A DNA stretch of 64,000 nucleotides from Patulibacter sp. SYSU D01012 (GTDB lineage: Bacteria > Actinomycetota > Thermoleophilia > Solirubrobacterales > Solirubrobacteraceae): the NCBI RefSeq assembly GCF_017916475.1, contig NZ_JAFMTB010000001.1:1976352-2040351 (forward strand), given 5' to 3'. Made by a program: the position numbers and the translations under genes. This document shows positions 16,501-23,589 of the stretch, one piece after another. Under the pieces are notes generated by a model, which had not been told where the DNA came from, ran no database searches, and saw only the letters and a list, made by a program, of their open reading frames with translations. Within the stretch, counting starts at the first letter, position 1. Each line of letters opens with the position of its first letter.

Positions 16501-17120
16501 CGCGCCAGCACGACTCCTGGGTGCAGGTCGGCGGCATGGTCGCCGACATGCGGCGGATCAACACGCGCAAGGGCGACGTCATGCTGCGCGGCACGCTGGA
16601 GGACACGGAGACGACGATCGACCTCGTCGTCTTCCCGAAGGCCGTGCCCGAGCTCGAGCCGGTCCTCAAGCCGGACGAGGTCGTGCTGCTGCGCGGCCGC
16701 CTGGACCTGAAGGACGACGAGCGCGTGGCGCTGCTGGTGCAGAGCGCCAAGCCGTTCGCGCCGTCGAGCAAGGAGCTCGAGGCGGCGGCCGGCGCCGCCG
16801 ACGCGCGCCGCGCCGAACGCGAGGCCGCCGCCGCGCCGACCGAGCTGTTCCTGCGCGTGGACGGCGCCGCCGTCCGCGAGTCGGCGCTCGGCCGCCTGAA
16901 GCACCTGCTGCGCGACCACGAGGGCGAGGCCAGCATCGTGCTGACGATCGCCACGTCGTCCGGCCCGCGCACGCTGCGGCTGGGCGACGCGTTCCGCGTC
17001 AACCCGACCCCGACGCTGCAGATGGAGCTCGAGCGCCTGTTCGGCGCCGGCGCGCTCTCGACGGCCGCCCCGGCGCCCGTGCCCGCCGCCGCGGTGCCCG
17101 AGACGCCCGTCGCGGCCTGA
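13542..17120 (+). CDS. dnaE: DNA polymerase III subunit alpha DnaE
   Basis: 1192-residue replicative polymerase. Order: PHP domain (residues about 5-280; HLHVHSEYSLLDG, GLTDHGVMNG, VGTTDVHYLHRED), palm with catalytic aspartates in MPDIDIDFSVRGRE (about 394-405), fingers and beta-binding region, tandem helix-hairpin-helix region, then an OB-fold nucleic-acid domain (about 993-1075; VQVGGMVADMRRINTRKGD) and a C-terminal domain with an Ala-rich tail. The length and the retained HxH residues of the PHP domain match DnaE1-type enzymes, in which PHP can proofread; no separate epsilon-like domain is fused. GTG 13542 fits the family start. Monocistronic, with tandem repeats before and a hairpin after it. 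Confidence 0.96.
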   Translation: MSSPSCVHLHVHSEYSLLDGQPNIGKLVKRAAELDQPAIGLTDHGVMNGVVELYKAARKEGIKPVIGCELYLVDDHASKDKTKPNHLTVLASTTEGYKNLMRLSSVGFTDGYRRGKPTIDLRQMEQNSSGLIVLTGCLASRMCQTLADDDLAGARAHADDLVNVVGRDNVYFEVQKNGIDLQDKCNEGIVRIAREMGRPVVGTTDVHYLHREDYDTHEALLCVQTQSTLANPKMSFSTNEFYVKSNDEMAAQFAEWPDALPTTLEIAERCDVHIPLGEGSLLPRFLPEGEDEEAYLHQLVDEGLRARYGDPIPAAARERADMELGVIHRMGYDAYFLIVHDFVKWSKDHGISVGPGRGSAAGSIIAYVLGITDLDPLHYDLLFERFLNPDRVSMPDIDIDFSVRGREEVMKYVTDKYGRERVAQIVTFGRMLPRNATKDSARVQGFDYATGDRLAKLIPDPIMGKTPPLEKCLAEGTELRQAYDSDPVAKQVLDVAMGLEGTVRNAGIHAAAVVISDRDLSSVVPIQIADSKTVDEHGDKIFKRVTQFPMGPVEELGLLKMDFLGLRNLDVIQDALTIIEGSTGERIDISEIPLDDRKTYEMLARGDSIGVFQFESEGMRKAMRQVNPTEFDDLIALVALYRPGAMDQIPTYAAGKHDPNTIRIPDPRLAPIIGPTKGVILYQEQSMRIARDLAGFTPGQADDLRKAIGKKKLDKMAELEPAFREGCLQSGTHADVVDWLWQTNLNAANYSFNKSHAACYGLVSYRTAWLKANYPAEYMAALLSSVMSTKDKVPFFLNACEDMGIPVLPPDVNESDHEFTVHDGAIRFGLDAVKGVGHSAVEAIKEAREDGPFTSIWDFCERVDFRCVNGKALDSLIRCGAFSSTKATRQGMLAVVEDAQQVGKKVQQDAAAGQGSIFDFGMDDAAAGASATKASTHPPIPTAEFDQRELLAMEKEVIGLFLSAHPLKDVRDALAHKTECGLADLRSRQHDSWVQVGGMVADMRRINTRKGDVMLRGTLEDTETTIDLVVFPKAVPELEPVLKPDEVVLLRGRLDLKDDERVALLVQSAKPFAPSSKELEAAAGAADARRAEREAAAAPTELFLRVDGAAVRESALGRLKHLLRDHEGEASIVLTIATSSGPRTLRLGDAFRVNPTPTLQMELERLFGAGALSTAAPAPVPAAAVPETPVAA

Positions 17121-17135
17121 GGCCCCGAGGGCCGC

Positions 17136-17169
17136 GACGCCGTCCGTCCGTCGCCGGGCGGACGGCGTC
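17136..17169 (+). terminator. Hairpin after dnaE
   Basis: Perfect 11-base arms GACGCCGTCCG (17136-17146) and CGGACGGCGTC (17159-17169) with a 12-base loop, 15 bases after the dnaE stop. It lacks a U-tract but is well placed to end the dnaE transcript. Confidence 0.5.
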
Positions 17170-17203
17170 CGCGGCGTCGCGGCGGACGGGGCGATCCCTG
17201 CCC

Positions 17204-17209
17204 TAGCCT
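17204..17209 (+). promoter_or_regulatory. -10-like element TAGCCT, leaderless start of gltX
   Basis: TAGCCT ends seven bases before ATG 17217. A GGAGG directly abuts the ATG, too close to work as a normal ribosome-binding site, which favours leaderless initiation. Confidence 0.5.
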
Positions 17210-17216
17210 CTGGAGG

Positions 17217-18590
17217 ATGCGCGTACGTTTCGCCCCGTCGCCGACGGGCAAGCTCCACGTCGGTGGGGCCCGGGCCGCCCTCTACAACTGGCTGCTCGCC
17301 CGCGGGTCCGGCGGCCAGTTCCTGCTGCGGATCGAGGACACCGACCGCGAGCGGTCGACGCCCGAGAACGTCGAGCAGATCCTCGACGCGCTGCGCTGGC
17401 TCGGCCTGGACTGGGACGGCGAGATCGACTTCCAGACGCAGCACGAGGAGCGCCACCGCGCCGTCGTGCAGCAGCTGCTGGACGAGGACAAGGCGTACCG
17501 CTCGAACGCCACCGCCGACGACGTGAAGGCGTACAAGGCCGAGCACGGGGCCGACAAGGGCTTCCGCGGGTTCGACCACCCGACGCGCTCGACGGACGAC
17601 ACGGGCGCCGTGCGCCTGCGCGTGCCCGAGGGCGAGACGGTCGTCCGCGACCTCGTCCGCGGCGACACGACGTTCCGCAACGTCCACATGGACGACCCGG
17701 TCATCGCCCGCGGCGACGGCAGCCCGCTCTACAACCTGGCGGTCGCCATCGACGACCACGACGCCGGCATCACGCACGTCGTGCGCGGCGAGGACCACCT
17801 GTCCAACACGCCGAAGCAGCTGCTCGTCTACGCCGCGCTCGGCGCTGAGGCCCCGCTCTTCGCGCACCTGCCGCTGCTGCACGGCCCCGACGGCAAGAAG
17901 CTGTCCAAGCGCCACGGCGCCGCGTCCGTCCAGGAGCTGCGCGCCGCCGGCTACCTGCCCGACGCCGTCATCAACTACCTGGCGCTGCTCGGCTGGGGCG
18001 ACGAGGACGACGAGACCGAGATCCCCCGCGAGGAGCTCGTGAAGCGCTTCGACATCGAGCGCGTGTCGAAGAACCCGGCCCGCTTCGACGAGCAGAAGCT
18101 GCGCTGGCTCAACGGCCGCTACCTCCGCGGGCAGGGCGTCGACGCGCTGACGGCGACGATCAAGGCCCACCTGGAGGAGACGGGCCACGGCCACATGGTC
18201 GCCGGTCGCGACGACCTGCTGCGGATCGCGGTCGAGATCTCGCAGGAGAAGATCAGCACCGTCGACGACTTCTGGCCGCTCGCGGGCTTCCTCTTCACGG
18301 GTCCCGTCGACGACGTGAAGGCGCAGGAGAAGTGGCTCGACGCGCCGCACCTCGAGCACCTGGCCGCCGTGCGCGACACGCTCGCCGGCGTCGAGCCGTT
18401 CTCCGTCGAGGCCGTCGACGGCGCGCTGCGGGCGCTCGTCGGCGAGCGCGGCGCGAAGGCGAAGGACGTCTTCCAGCCCCTGCGCGTCGCGCTCGCGGGG
18501 ACCGCGATCTCGCCCGGGGTGTTCGAGTCCGCGGCGGCGCTCGGCCGCGACGAGACGCTGCGCCGCGTCGACGCCGCGCTGGGCCGCTAG
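17217..18590 (+). CDS. gltX: Glutamyl-tRNA synthetase GltX
   Basis: Class I aminoacyl-tRNA synthetase charging tRNA-Glu; 457 residues. The HIGH-type motif is FAPSPTGKLHVGGARAA (residues 5-21) and the KMSKS-type motif is KKLSKRHG (about 227-234). The C-terminal helical anticodon-binding domain is complete. The gatCAB operon later in this window suggests that the cell also makes Gln-tRNA (and perhaps Asn-tRNA) by transamidation, so this enzyme may be non-discriminating and charge tRNA-Gln as well; that is inference. No second copy is in the window. The ATG at 17217 fits the family N-terminus exactly. Confidence 0.95.
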   Translation: MRVRFAPSPTGKLHVGGARAALYNWLLARGSGGQFLLRIEDTDRERSTPENVEQILDALRWLGLDWDGEIDFQTQHEERHRAVVQQLLDEDKAYRSNATADDVKAYKAEHGADKGFRGFDHPTRSTDDTGAVRLRVPEGETVVRDLVRGDTTFRNVHMDDPVIARGDGSPLYNLAVAIDDHDAGITHVVRGEDHLSNTPKQLLVYAALGAEAPLFAHLPLLHGPDGKKLSKRHGAASVQELRAAGYLPDAVINYLALLGWGDEDDETEIPREELVKRFDIERVSKNPARFDEQKLRWLNGRYLRGQGVDALTATIKAHLEETGHGHMVAGRDDLLRIAVEISQEKISTVDDFWPLAGFLFTGPVDDVKAQEKWLDAPHLEHLAAVRDTLAGVEPFSVEAVDGALRALVGERGAKAKDVFQPLRVALAGTAISPGVFESAAALGRDETLRRVDAALGR

Positions 18591-18640
18591 GACCACCCGG
18601 GGCTGCGTGGTCGGTCGCCTGCGGCCGATCACCGGGACGC

Positions 18641-18658
18641 GGGCCGGCCGGCCGGCCC
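18641..18658. terminator. 18-bp GC-only palindrome downstream of gltX
   Basis: Perfect palindrome of GGGCCGGCC repeated in inverted orientation, 50 bases after the gltX stop. It resembles the stems after argD and the EamA gene. No U-tract. Confidence 0.35.
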
Positions 18659-18737
18659 ACCGGGCCCCGCCGATCGGGGAAGGCGGAACGTCCACGGCGC
18701 GCGGGCGCCGCATGCGCGGTCTCGACGCTCGTACGGT

Positions 18738-18754
18738 CCCGAATCGATTTCGGG
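18738..18754. promoter_or_regulatory. Inverted repeat CCCGAA-N5-TTCGGG upstream of the HDOD-LuxR gene
   Basis: Six-base perfect arms around TCGAT, 90 bases before GTG 18844, in a locally AT-richer stretch (about 18730-18810) that probably holds the promoter. It could be an operator for this or another regulator. No clear -10/-35 pair could be assigned. Confidence 0.35.
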
Positions 18755-18843
18755 CGCACATCTGCGGAGAACTACGGACTCAAGGTGGACGAACAGGCTG
18801 CCGATATGTCCAGAGAGGCCCCGAAACTCCCCGAACGACGACC

Positions 18844-19971
18844 GTGACTCCTTCCTCCCCAGCCGCCCCGATCTTCCCGCCCACGTCGTCCGGTGGGGCG
18901 TCCGGTCCCGCGCCGGCCGGCCGCACGGTCGGTGGCTCGGTGCCCACGCGGCCCAACGAGCAGCACGGCCGCCGGCTGACCGCGGCGTTCGAGGCGCTCG
19001 AGGGCTTCCCGGCGCTCGCGGAGTCGCAGACCCGCCTGCTCGCCGCCCTGGACGCCGACCCGGTCGATCCCTCCGCGATCGTCGCCGCGCTCGAGAGCGA
19101 CCTGGGCCTGGGCCTGGGCGTGCTGCGCGTCGCCAACCGCCTCGACACCGGCTCGGCCGGCCGCATCTCCTCGATCGCCGCCGCCGTCGAGGTCGTCACG
19201 CCGCCGTCGCTGCGCGTCCTGGCCGAGCGCACCCGCACCGTCGACTACTTCGACCGCGCCGGCTCGTGGGGCCGCGAGGCCGACTCCCACCGCCGCCACG
19301 TCGCCGCCGTCCAGTCCGCGATCCACCGCATCGCGGCGCTCGTCGACGACGTCGACGTCGACATGCTCTGCGCCGCCGCGCTGCTGCACGACGTCGGCAA
19401 GCTCGTCCTGCTCCACGCCCACGCCGGCTACCCGGACCGCGTGCTCGTGCGCGACGCGACGCCCGAGGAGCGGATCATCGCCGAGCGCCGCGAGCTCGGC
19501 GTCGACCACGCCCTCGTCGGCGGCGTGCTCGTCCGCCGCTGGGGCCTGCCGCGCGACCTGGCACGGCTCGTCGAGCGCCACCACGCCGAGGACCTGGACC
19601 GCGACGTCGCGATCCTGCGCCTGGCCGACCTGCTCGCCCACCACGCGCACGGCGACGAGATCTCCCCGCAGGTCCTCATGCGCGTCTCCCGCGCCATCGG
19701 GATCGACGCCTCGCCGCTGCGCGCCCTGCTCTACGACCAGGCCGTGCCGATGGTTCGGCGCTCGCGCAGCGCCCTGCCGTGCCCGCTGTCGGGGCGCGAG
19801 ATGGAGGTCCTGCGTCGCCTGGCGACCGGCCGCGTCTACAAGCAGATCGCCGGCGAGCTGGGGCTCTCGACCAGCACGGTCCGCACCCACCTGCACAACA
19901 TCTACGGCAAGCTCGGCGCCGTCGACCGCGCCCAGGCGGTCCTGATCGCCGTCGAGCGCGGCTGGCTCTAG
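18844..19971 (+). CDS. HDOD/HD-domain signalling protein fused to a LuxR-type HTH
   Basis: 375 residues. After a Pro/Ser-rich N-terminal tail of about 35 residues comes an HDOD-like domain (about 45-290; GFPALAESQTRLLAALDADP, then an intact His-Asp pair in CAAALLHDVGKLVLL and a further His pair in LVERHHAE). The C-terminus (about 310-375; PLSGREMEVLRRLATGRVYKQIAGEL, STVRTHLHNIYGKLG) is a complete LuxR/NarL DNA-binding domain. HDOD domains are usually stand-alone or joined to signalling output; fusion to a transcription-factor HTH suggests direct control of genes by a metabolite or nucleotide signal. The start is GTG 18844; the frame is open upstream but carries no domain. The targets are unknown. 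Confidence 0.8.
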   Translation: MTPSSPAAPIFPPTSSGGASGPAPAGRTVGGSVPTRPNEQHGRRLTAAFEALEGFPALAESQTRLLAALDADPVDPSAIVAALESDLGLGLGVLRVANRLDTGSAGRISSIAAAVEVVTPPSLRVLAERTRTVDYFDRAGSWGREADSHRRHVAAVQSAIHRIAALVDDVDVDMLCAAALLHDVGKLVLLHAHAGYPDRVLVRDATPEERIIAERRELGVDHALVGGVLVRRWGLPRDLARLVERHHAEDLDRDVAILRLADLLAHHAHGDEISPQVLMRVSRAIGIDASPLRALLYDQAVPMVRRSRSALPCPLSGREMEVLRRLATGRVYKQIAGELGLSTSTVRTHLHNIYGKLGAVDRAQAVLIAVERGWL

Positions 19972-20417
19972 CCCGCCCGGCCGCGCGTGGGCCGGACGGT
20001 CCACGCGCGCCACAGCAGCACCGCCACTCCCACGCCCGCGGCGTCGATGGCGACGTCCCACGGCGAGCCGACCCGGCCGCTGACGGTCGACTGGTGCAGC
20101 TCGTCGATCGCCGCCCAGGCGATCGCGATCGCCGTCGCCGCCACCACCGCGCGGGCGCCGCGCACCGCGCCCCGCTGCGGGCGGCGATCGAGCAGCGCCC
20201 ACGTCCACAGCAGCGTGAGCACCGCGTACTCGGTCATGTGCGCGCCCTTGCGCAGGACGGTGTCGATCCACCCCAGGTCGGTGGCCAGGTGGTGCTGCGC
20301 GCTGAGCGCCCAGATCACGGCCATCAGGGCGAGCGGCGGCAGCAGCCGCAGGGGACGGGGGAGGCCCGCGCCGGCGGGCCCTGGCCGCCGCGGGGCGCGC
20401 GGTCCGGTGCCTGGCAT
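19968..20417 (-). CDS. VanZ-like membrane protein
   Basis: 149 residues with four hydrophobic helices. The conserved VanZ-family elements are visible: KGAHMTEYAVLTLL after the first loop and WAAIDELHQSTVSGRVGSPWDVAIDAAGVGVA near the C-terminus. VanZ-like proteins are small membrane proteins of mostly unknown function; the name comes from teicoplanin resistance, which should not be assumed here. The gene converges on the HDOD-LuxR gene, and the two stop codons share the palindrome CTAG (19968-19971). The ATG at 20417 has TACCCT upstream on the minus strand. Its upstream region is shared with the divergent Rrf2 gene. Confidence 0.8.
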   Translation of the reverse strand: MPGTGPRAPRRPGPAGAGLPRPLRLLPPLALMAVIWALSAQHHLATDLGWIDTVLRKGAHMTEYAVLTLLWTWALLDRRPQRGAVRGARAVVAATAIAIAWAAIDELHQSTVSGRVGSPWDVAIDAAGVGVAVLLWRAWTVRPTRGRAG

Positions 20418-20432
20418 AGGATCAGGAGGGTA
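20417..20432. promoter_or_regulatory. Divergent promoter region between VanZ-like and Rrf2 genes
   Basis: On the plus strand TAGGAT (20417-20422) is a -10 candidate for the Rrf2-cysK operon and would leave a leader of about 60 bases. On the minus strand TACCCT (20427-20432) ends nine bases before the VanZ-like ATG. The predicted Rrf2 leader contains a short stem, GTCCG / CGGAC, at 20461-20475. Confidence 0.4.
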
Positions 20433-20488
20433 CGGGCGCCCCTGGCCCGTCGTCCTCCGGGTCCGCGTCGGCGGACCGCCGCGCACCC

Positions 20489-20884
20489 ATGCTCTCGATC
20501 ACCGCCAAGTCCCCGTACGCCGTGCAGGCCCTGACCGAGCTCGGTCGGGCCGGGGGCGTGACGACGCCGGTGCCCGTGGCCGAGCTCGCCCGGCGCCGCG
20601 ACATCCCCGGGCAGTTCCTCGAGCAGCTCTTCGCGACGCTCCGTCGGGCCGGGCTGCTGCGCTCGCAGCGCGGCGTCCACGGCGGCTACGTCCTGACGCG
20701 GGACGCGCGCGAGATCACCGTGCTCGAGGTCGTCGAGATGCTCGACGGGCCGCTCGGCCAGGACGCCAGCGGCGTGTTCGCCGAGGCGGCCGCGGCGGTG
20801 CGCGAGGTGCTCGGCGGGACGACCATCCAGGACGTCATCGACCGCGAGGCCCGTGAGCAGGGCCAGACGATGTACTGGATCTGA
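20489..20884 (+). CDS. Rrf2-family transcriptional regulator (CymR-like)
   Basis: 131 residues with the Rrf2 winged helix (ITAKSPYAVQALTELGR, VAELARRRDIPGQFLEQLFATLRRAGLLRSQRGVHGGYVL). It contains no cysteine at all, so it cannot bind the Fe-S cluster of IscR or NsrR. That fits the CymR branch, which in Bacillus represses cysteine-synthesis genes together with CysK. Here it lies ten bases upstream of cysK in one operon, so a role in sulfur or cysteine control is a reasonable inference. It has no visible ribosome-binding site before ATG 20489. Confidence 0.85.
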   Translation: MLSITAKSPYAVQALTELGRAGGVTTPVPVAELARRRDIPGQFLEQLFATLRRAGLLRSQRGVHGGYVLTRDAREITVLEVVEMLDGPLGQDASGVFAEAAAAVREVLGGTTIQDVIDREAREQGQTMYWI

Positions 20885-20894
20885 GGCACGGCGG

Positions 20895-21830
20895 ATGGCG
20901 AACCACCCCATCACCGACGTCACCGGGCTCGTCGGCCGCACACCGGTCGTCCGCCTGAAGGCGCTCGAGCCCGAGGGCTCCGGCGTCGAGCTGTACGGCA
21001 AGATCGAGGCCGGCAACCCCGGCGGGTCCGTGAAGGACCGCGTGGCGCTCGCGATGGTCGAGGCGGCCGAGAAGGAGGGGCGCATCGCCCCCGGCCGCAC
21101 CACGATCGTGGAGGCGACGAGCGGCAACACCGGCATCGGCCTGGCGTTCGTCGCCGCCGCCCGCGGCTACGAGCTCGTCATCACGCTGCCGCAGGGCATG
21201 AGCCGGGAGCGCGAGACGCTGCTGCGGCTGTTCGGCGCCCGCGTCGAGGTCATCGAGTCGATGGGCGGCATGACCGAGGCCGTCGAGGCCGCCCGCAAGC
21301 TCGCCGACTCGGACGACGTCTGGATGCCCGACCAGTTCGCCAACCCGGCGAACCCCGCCGCGCACCGCCGGACGACCGGTCCCGAGCTGCTCGAGCAGCT
21401 CGACCGCAGGATCGACGTGTTCGTCGCCGGGATCGGCACGGGCGGCACGATCTCGGGCGTCGGCCACGTGCTCAAGCAGCACGACGAGCGCGTGCAGGTC
21501 ATCGGCGTCGAGCCGGCCTCGTCGGCCGTGCTGTCGGGCAACGCGCCCGGCCCGCACCGCATCCAGGGCATCGGCGCCGGCTTCGTCCCGCCCGTCCTGG
21601 ATCGCCGCGTCATCGACGAGATCGTCCCCGTCGGCGACGAGGACGCGATCGACACCGCCTGGGCCGTCGCCCGCAAGTGCGGCGTGCTCGTCGGCCTGTC
21701 GTGCGGCGCCGCGGTCCACGCCGCCCTGCAGGTCGCCGCTCGCCCCGAGTCGCAGGGCAAGCGGATCGCCGTGATCCTGCCGGACGGCGGCGAGCGCTAC
21801 GCCAGCCTGCCGTTCTTCCAGCCCCGCTGA
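20895..21830 (+). CDS. cysK: Cysteine synthase A (O-acetylserine sulfhydrylase)
   Basis: 311-residue PLP enzyme making cysteine from O-acetylserine and sulfide. Seen: KIEAGNPGGSVKDRVAL with the Schiff-base Lys, the substrate loop EATSGNTGIGLAF, the phosphate-binding GIGTGGTISGVG, and GLSCGAAVHAAL with the Ser that contacts the pyridine nitrogen. The length matches CysK rather than the heme-containing cystathionine beta-synthase. The ATG at 20895 lies after a GAGG-containing stretch ten bases beyond the Rrf2 stop, so the pair is one operon. It converges on the queuosine-salvage gene with ten bases between the stops. Confidence 0.94.
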   Translation: MANHPITDVTGLVGRTPVVRLKALEPEGSGVELYGKIEAGNPGGSVKDRVALAMVEAAEKEGRIAPGRTTIVEATSGNTGIGLAFVAAARGYELVITLPQGMSRERETLLRLFGARVEVIESMGGMTEAVEAARKLADSDDVWMPDQFANPANPAAHRRTTGPELLEQLDRRIDVFVAGIGTGGTISGVGHVLKQHDERVQVIGVEPASSAVLSGNAPGPHRIQGIGAGFVPPVLDRRVIDEIVPVGDEDAIDTAWAVARKCGVLVGLSCGAAVHAALQVAARPESQGKRIAVILPDGGERYASLPFFQPR

Positions 21831-21840
21831 CGCGCGCGGC

Positions 21841-22755
21841 CTAGTAGAAGACGGTCCGGCAGCGGTGCCGGGGGTGCGCCTTGATCTCGGGGCGCTGGCC
21901 CGTGTGCCACAGCCACCGGTCGAGGTGCCGCGGCGCGACGCCGGAGCGGGCGCTCAGGCGCTCGACGGCGTGCAGCGCCGAGCAGCGCACCTCGTGCTCG
22001 GCGCGGTGGAACGGCAGCAGGTGCCCGGCGTCGATCGTCGCCGTGAGCGCGTCGTCGTAGACCAGGACGCCGGCGCAGCGCAGCACGTGCGGGACGAGGT
22101 TGTCGGCGAACATCGTCAGCTCGTCGAGGTCGCGCAGCTCGGCCAGGCCCCAGGTGTCGAGGTCGGCGCCGAGGATCTGCGCGCGCTTGTACAGCCCGTG
22201 GTCGCGGTAGAACGGCATGCCGGCGACGAGCGCCTCGGCCAGCGTGGCCGCCGACCCGTCCGCGGCGTGGATGACGTCGAGCGCCCGGCGCCGGCCCAGC
22301 CAGCGGCCCAGGGCGCGCAGCGCCTCCGCGTACAGCGCGACGAGCGGGTGGCCGGCGGGCTGGTCGAGGGCGACGGCGACGTCGTCGGCGGTCAGCCGGC
22401 GCAGCTCGGCCGGCGACCAGGGGCCCCGGCGGCGGGCCTGGTCGGCCAGGCCCCACGCGACGGTCCAGTAGCCGCTCGAGTCGGGGCGCTTGCGCAGCGT
22501 CGGGAACCACCCGGAGCCGAAGTTGACCGCGTTGAGGGCCAGCACGTAGTCGGCGACGTCGGCGGGGTCGCCGTCGGCGCTCGTGAAGTGCCGCACCGGG
22601 TCGGGCGCGTCCTCCTCGGCGAACCGTCGCGCGGGCTCGAGGTCGATCGCGTCGAGCGCCTCCTCGTCGATCCGAACGTGGCGGGCGGCGGCGACGACCT
22701 CGGCCGCGTGCGCGCGGACCCGGTGCGGGAGCGGGGGACGGGCGGGACCGGCCAT
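21841..22755 (-). CDS. Queuosine salvage protein (DUF2419, Qng1-like queuosine-nucleotide N-glycosidase)
   Basis: 304 residues. The family hallmarks are present: LNAVNFGSGWFPTLRKRPDSSGYW near residue 80, RDHGLYKRAQILGADL, LDELTMFADNLVPHVLRCAGVL and a helical C-terminus with LDRWLWHTGQ. Members release queuine from queuosine-5'-phosphate so that it can be reused for tRNA modification. Actinobacteria mostly lack de novo queuosine synthesis, so a salvage gene suggests scavenging. No tgt or queuine transporter lies nearby. The ATG at 22755 was chosen over an upstream in-frame start because TAGCCT lies seven bases before it on the minus strand. Confidence 0.85.
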   Translation of the reverse strand: MAGPARPPLPHRVRAHAAEVVAAARHVRIDEEALDAIDLEPARRFAEEDAPDPVRHFTSADGDPADVADYVLALNAVNFGSGWFPTLRKRPDSSGYWTVAWGLADQARRRGPWSPAELRRLTADDVAVALDQPAGHPLVALYAEALRALGRWLGRRRALDVIHAADGSAATLAEALVAGMPFYRDHGLYKRAQILGADLDTWGLAELRDLDELTMFADNLVPHVLRCAGVLVYDDALTATIDAGHLLPFHRAEHEVRCSALHAVERLSARSGVAPRHLDRWLWHTGQRPEIKAHPRHRCRTVFY

Positions 22756-22762
22756 GCGCGGC

Positions 22763-22768
22763 AGGCTA
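22763..22768 (-). promoter_or_regulatory. -10-like element TAGCCT, leaderless start of queuosine-salvage gene
   Basis: On the minus strand TAGCCT ends seven bases before ATG 22755. It supports the shorter of two possible starts. Confidence 0.45.
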
Positions 22769-22852
22769 CCGGGGGCGGGCTGCCGCACCGCCGACGCGCG
22801 GGTCAGGGCCGGGCGGGGCAGCGCGACGGGTCCGCCCGGCCGCCGGCAACGC

Positions 22853-23458
22853 TCAGTCCGGGTCGGGAAACCCCTCGGCCAGGCGGCGGAACCCGTCGTC
22901 GAGCAGCGTCAGCAGGTCCCCGCCGTCGGCGATCCAGACGCGGAACGTGCCCGTCGAGACGCCCAGCGCGGCCTGGGCGACGAGCGTCGGCTCCAGGTCG
23001 GTCGGCCGGCCGCCGCGCCGGGCCGCCACGAACGCCGCGATCGCGTCGCACCACTCCTGGTGGCGCAGCATGGCGTGGCCCTGCAGCGCCGGGACGGTCG
23101 TGATCAGCCGCATCCGCGTCCGCAGCTCGGCCTCGGCGTCCGGGCCGTAGTCGTTGAACTGCACGACGCAGCGCCGCAGGACGGTCATGGTGGGCTCGTC
23201 GGCCGGGGCGTCGTCCAGGGACGCGCGGAAGCGGGCGACGTGGGCGGAGAAGTCGCCCCAGACGATGTCGTGCTTCGACGGGAAGTAGCGGAAGAGCGTG
23301 CGGCGGCTGATGCCCGCGGCGCGCGCGATCTCGTCGACCGTCGTCTCCTCGTAGCCCTGGCGGTCGAAGAGCGCGAGCGACGCCTGCGTGATGGACAGCG
23401 GCGTCGTGGCGCGCGGGCGCCCGACGAGCGGTGGTCCTCCGGCCTGTGTCCGCGCCAT
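22853..23458 (-). CDS. mftR: Mycofactocin system TetR-family regulator MftR
   Basis: 201 residues. The N-terminal TetR helix-turn-helix (about 12-65; ASLALFDRQGYEETTVDEIARAAGISRRTLFRYFPSKHDIVW) is followed by an all-helical ligand domain. It is divergent from mftA, the position of MftR in other mycofactocin loci. MftR represses the cluster in mycobacteria and responds to long-chain acyl-CoA (known of the family). GATGCT lies seven bases upstream of ATG 23458. The intergenic region of 131 bases holds a 22-bp direct repeat that is the likely operator. Assignment rests on position plus family. Confidence 0.88.
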   Translation of the reverse strand: MARTQAGGPPLVGRPRATTPLSITQASLALFDRQGYEETTVDEIARAAGISRRTLFRYFPSKHDIVWGDFSAHVARFRASLDDAPADEPTMTVLRRCVVQFNDYGPDAEAELRTRMRLITTVPALQGHAMLRHQEWCDAIAAFVAARRGGRPTDLEPTLVAQAALGVSTGTFRVWIADGGDLLTLLDDGFRRLAEGFPDPD

Positions 23459-23480
23459 CGCCGCCAGCATCGCACGCGGG

Positions 23481-23524
23481 GTTCCGGCACGCGATGTCGA
23501 AAGTTCTGGCATTCGGTGTCGCAA
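23481..23524 (+). promoter_or_regulatory. 22-bp direct repeat, candidate MftR operator
   Basis: Copies at 23481-23502 and 23503-23524 are adjacent and share GTTC-GGCA, CG-TGTCG and A, with 17 of 22 positions identical. The 22-base phase puts both on one DNA face. They lie between the mftR start and mftA, about 66 bases before the mftA ATG. A plausible but weak -10 for mftA (GTAGAA, near 23530) follows directly, so bound repressor would block it. Confidence 0.55.
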
Positions 23525-23589
23525 CGTGGTAGAAGTGCGCTGGCGCACACAACCCGCCGGCCCGCGCCCCGGCCGTGAGGAGCACAGCG

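Noticed and set aside
13317..18761. Very long minus-strand open frame opposite dnaE and gltX
   Set aside because: It lies wholly opposite two certain genes, lacks any domain and reflects the third-position G/C bias of the coding strand.
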